Shown here piece by piece: positions 61,957 to 64,000 of a stretch of DNA of 64,000 bases. The stretch's first letter is position 1, and the number at the start of each line of letters is the position of its first letter. A program made the position numbers and the translations under genes. Origin of the DNA: UBA668 sp963720695 (GTDB lineage Bacteria; Actinomycetota; Acidimicrobiia; Acidimicrobiales; Ilumatobacteraceae); assembly GCA_963720695.1 (NCBI GenBank), contig CAVRGG010000004.1, forward strand, positions 682,001-746,000, given 5' to 3'. The notes below the pieces were generated by a model. That model did no database searches, was not told the DNA's origin, and was given only the letters and a program-made list of their open reading frames with translations.

Positions 61957-62024
61957 GCTAGCTGAACAGCTTCTTCGCGATCACCATGCGTTGGATCTGG
62001 TTGGTGCCCTCGTAGATCTGGGTG
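61957..62024. repeat. ACAD 3'-end repeat, copy D: proposed attR within the real gene
   Basis: Covers the last ~22 codons and stop of the ACAD gene. Serves both as coding 3' end and as the right direct repeat of the element; insertion here regenerates the C-terminus (IQRMVIAKKLFS), as elements using tRNA or gene 3' ends do. Confidence 0.8.
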
Positions 62025-63116
62025 ATCTTCGCGTCGCGCATCATCCGCTCGACCGGGAACTCGCTGGTGTAGCCGTAGCCGCCCAGGAACTGCACACAGT
62101 CGGTCGTCACCTGCATGGCGACGTCGCTGGCGAAGCACTTCGCCATCGCCCCGGCCATCGACAGCTCGCCAAGGGGATCCCCCTCGTCCGCGATCGCGCA
62201 CGCTCGATAGACGAGACCGCGAGCCGCCTCGATTCGCATCGCACAATCGGCCGCCATCCACTGCAGGCCCTGGTTGTCCGACAGCGGCCTGCCGAAGGTG
62301 CGCCGATCCTTCATGTAACCGACGGAGTAGTCGAGCGCCCCTTGCGCGACCCCGACCGCCTGGGCGCCGATGGTCGGACGGCTGCGGTCGAGCGTGTGCA
62401 TCGCGATCGGGAAGCCCTCGCCGACGTCGCCGATCCGATTGCGGTCGGGCACGCGCACCTCGTCGAGCCGGATCACACCGGTCGGCGAACCCTTGATGCC
62501 GAGCTTGTGCTCGAGCTTGTCGACCTGCACGCCCCACGCCGGCCTCCACGAGGAACGCGGTGATGCCCTTGTGGCGATCATCGGACGTGCGGGCGAACAC
62601 GGTGTAGAGGTCGCTGATCCCGGCGTTGGTGATCCAGCACTTGGTCCCCGAGATGACCCAGTCGTCGCCGTCGCGATGCGCCTTCGTGGTCATCGAGGCG
62701 ACATCGCTCCCCGCATCGGGTTCACTCAGCGCATAGCTGCACTGACTCTCACCGGTGCAGATCCGCGGGAGGTAGGTCGACTTCAGTTCGTGGCTGCCGA
62801 AGTTGATCACCGGCAGCATCCCCAACTTCGAGATCAGGAACGACAAGCTCGTCGACACGCAGACCCGGGAGAGCTCCTCGGCGACGATCGCTTGATCGAC
62901 GATCGATGCACCGGCGCCTCCGTACTCGACGGGGTAGCTCAACGAGGTGAGCTCCATCGACTTCAAGGCCTCGAAGTTCTCCCAGGAGAACTCGGCGTCG
63001 CGATCCACAGCGGCCGCGTTCGGGGCGATCTTGTCCTCGCAGAACTGCCGCACGACCCTGCGGAACTCGTGCTGCTCGTCCGTGAGGGTGATGGGCTGCC
63101 GCTCGCTGCCGCTCAC
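61958..63116 (-). pseudogene. Acyl-CoA dehydrogenase, frameshifted; integration target
   Basis: GTG 63116 (GTGA overlap with the upstream gene) to TAG 61958, ~386 residues if repaired. N-terminal domain LTDEQHEFRRVVRQFCEDKI, middle domain CSYALSEPDAGSDVASMTT and WVISGTKCWITNAG, then a break at about 62530-62545 (AFLVEAG to GVQVDKLEHKLGIKGSPT). The C-terminal domain is intact: catalytic-region DRRTFGRPLSDNQGLQW, QFLGGYGYTSEFPVERMMRD and YEGTNQIQRMVIAKKL. FAD enzyme of beta-oxidation or amino-acid catabolism. Length 1159 nt is not a multiple of three. Conservation on both sides makes a base-call error plausible. Confidence 0.88.
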
Positions 63117-63634
63117 AGCCCGACGAGCTCCTGCCACTGAGCGGGGTATGCCGCGGCGACCTGAGCCGGGGTCATCCGCAGCGTGGCCGCGGGCACCATG
63201 TCGACGAGTCGGCGAGCTTCGGTGTAGTGATGGCCGTGTCCGAGGCCGGCGAACAGGGGCAGTCGGGCCGCCACCAACGCGGCAGGCGGCGCTGCGTCGA
63301 GAAAGCCGAAGATCGTGAACGCGATGGTGAAGTCGTGCACGACCGGGGCCCTGCTGAACATCGACGCCCGTCGCAGGCCCACTCCGATGCAGCCCTTCAG
63401 CACATCGACGGCATGCTCGCCCGGCTGCAAGTGGAGGCGATCGGCGAACCCATTGGCGATCTTGATGCCGAAACCCTGGTCAGGGCCCTGATAGCCGAGC
63501 TGATCACCGCTGGGCTGGAAACCTTCGAGGTCACCGGGCCGGGTCGGCGTCCACGAGTCGGGGACCACCTCGGGCGAGGAGTAGGCACGAGCATCGTCGA
63601 GCGCGGGTGTGGGAGCGAACTTCGGAGCAGCCAT
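63113..63634 (-). CDS. Conserved actinobacterial hypothetical protein, 173 aa
   Basis: ATG 63634. No signal peptide. YSSPEVVPDSWTPTRPGDLE, GPDQGFGIKIANGFADRLHL, HAVDVLKGCIGVGLRRASMF, GHGHHYTEARRLVDMVPAAT: mixed alpha/beta with conserved His near the end. I do not recognise a named domain. GTGA overlap with the ACAD gene suggests a link to acyl-CoA metabolism. Confidence 0.7.
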   Translation of the reverse strand: MAAPKFAPTPALDDARAYSSPEVVPDSWTPTRPGDLEGFQPSGDQLGYQGPDQGFGIKIANGFADRLHLQPGEHAVDVLKGCIGVGLRRASMFSRAPVVHDFTIAFTIFGFLDAAPPAALVAARLPLFAGLGHGHHYTEARRLVDMVPAATLRMTPAQVAAAYPAQWQELVGL

Positions 63635-63653
63635 AGCCTGCTCAGTCTGGCAT

Positions 63654-64000
63654 TCAGGCGGCCGCGTGCAACAGCCCGTACACGAGGCCCTCTTCGAGGG
63701 CACGCCACGACGCCTCGATGATGTTGCTGCTGACACCGATCGTGGTCCAGCTGCGCTCACCGTTGGTGAAGTCGATGAGCACCCGCGTGATGGCACCCGT
63801 GGCGGTGGCTCCGTCGAGGATGCGGACCTTGTAGTCCGTGAGATGGACCCGATCCAGCTGCGGGAACGCGTCGCCGAGCGACGACCTCAGCGCGGTGTCG
63901 ATGGCGTTCACCGGGCCGTTGCCTTCCGCGGTGTGCACCTGACGGTGCTCACCGACCCATGCCTTGACCGTGGCTTCGGTGGTGAACTCGCCGTTCGGGA
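63654..64000 (-). CDS. cimA: (R)-citramalate synthase, C-terminal part (continues past the window)
   Basis: About 115 C-terminal residues on the minus strand, open to the window edge. The LeuA-type regulatory/dimer domain is clear: HTAEGNGPVNAIDTALRSSL, LTDYKVRILDGATATGAITR, and TIGVSSNIIEASWRALEEGL. The TDYKVRI motif separates citramalate synthase and CimA-like enzymes from 2-isopropylmalate synthase LeuA, but the catalytic barrel is outside the window. Condenses pyruvate with acetyl-CoA towards isoleucine. Confidence 0.8.
   Translation of the reverse strand, partial: PNGEFTTEATVKAWVGEHRQVHTAEGNGPVNAIDTALRSSLGDAFPQLDRVHLTDYKVRILDGATATGAITRVLIDFTNGERSWTTIGVSSNIIEASWRALEEGLVYGLLHAAA

Larger units (their letters stand above)
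56561..62024. mobile_element. Integrative element inserted at the 3' end of an acyl-CoA dehydrogenase gene
   Basis: A 5.4-kb segment bounded by 68-bp direct repeats (56561-56628; 61957-62024), with a phage-type integrase next to the right repeat and reading away from it, the usual layout for elements that insert into gene 3' ends. The integrase operon (four minus-strand genes) occupies the right part; a row of small plus-strand genes is the cargo. Paired ACTAGGG repeats lie near both ends (56734-56755; 61889-61910). No replication or transfer genes, so it is probably mobilised or excised with help, or decaying. Confidence 0.75.

Overview
This is GC-rich actinobacterial DNA (about 65-70% G+C by eye). 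It carries F420-type luciferase-like oxidoreductases, actinobacterial secreted repeat domains, an SARP/AfsR-type regulator, many ATGA/GTGA gene overlaps, and several starts that look leaderless (a TANNNT box 6-7 nt before the start codon). A secreted subtilase with a Trp-every-fifth-residue tail points to the Acidimicrobiia (Ilumatobacter-like). That placement is an inference from gene style, not a computed result.

Layout. 0-9.6 kb: the 3' part of an HrpB-type helicase, then two tandem secreted paralogues with a degenerate subtilase fold, three actinobacterial surface repeats and a beta-propeller; the second copy is frameshifted. 9.6-29.9 kb: mostly housekeeping and metabolic genes. These are class I fumarase, a TAP-like lipoprotein hydrolase, crotonase, LLM oxidoreductases, an ABC-F ATPase, MscL, an SGNH lipoprotein, a flavoprotein whose redox cysteines are serines, an M23 peptidase, MFS exporters, an amidase, a small operon (peptide, ribbon-helix-helix protein, DUF4097 protein) behind twin palindromic operators, PPK2, an SDR and a hydrolase. 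29.9-34.3 kb: a Trp-pentapeptide-repeat subtilase sits between two GGDEF-EAL proteins and overlaps the second. 34.3-51.8 kb: HxlR/MFS pair, tRNA-Glu and tRNA-Gln next to gltX, a large NAD-glutamate dehydrogenase, a five-gene coupled operon, an SARP regulator, a K+ channel, a HIT protein and a P-loop kinase.

51.8-62.0 kb is an accessory island. Four copies of the last ~70 bp of an acyl-CoA dehydrogenase (ACAD) gene lie along it (about 51.82, 53.29, 56.56 and 61.96 kb). The last is the real 3' end of an ACAD gene. Copies 3 and 4 match at 67 of 68 positions and bracket a 5.4-kb segment carrying a phage-type integrase, so I read them as attL/attR of an element that targets the ACAD 3' end. The other copies look like older insertions stacked at the same site. 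Paired ACTAGGG repeats with a fixed 12-bp offset occur near three of the copies. The 5.4-kb segment carries a row of small, mostly membrane or lipoprotein genes, most followed by a CTGCCG-type motif. A second tyrosine recombinase pair lies in the neighbouring segment. 62.0-64.0 kb returns to core genes (ACAD, a conserved hypothetical, citramalate synthase).

Two features recur across the window. First, five otherwise well-conserved genes are broken by a single small indel each (second twin, LLM oxidoreductase, M23 peptidase, recombinase, ACAD). This suggests base-level assembly errors as much as real decay. Second, two 43-bp palindromes 13 kb apart (20-bp arms, 3-nt loop) are related by partly compensatory changes and look like a repeat family.
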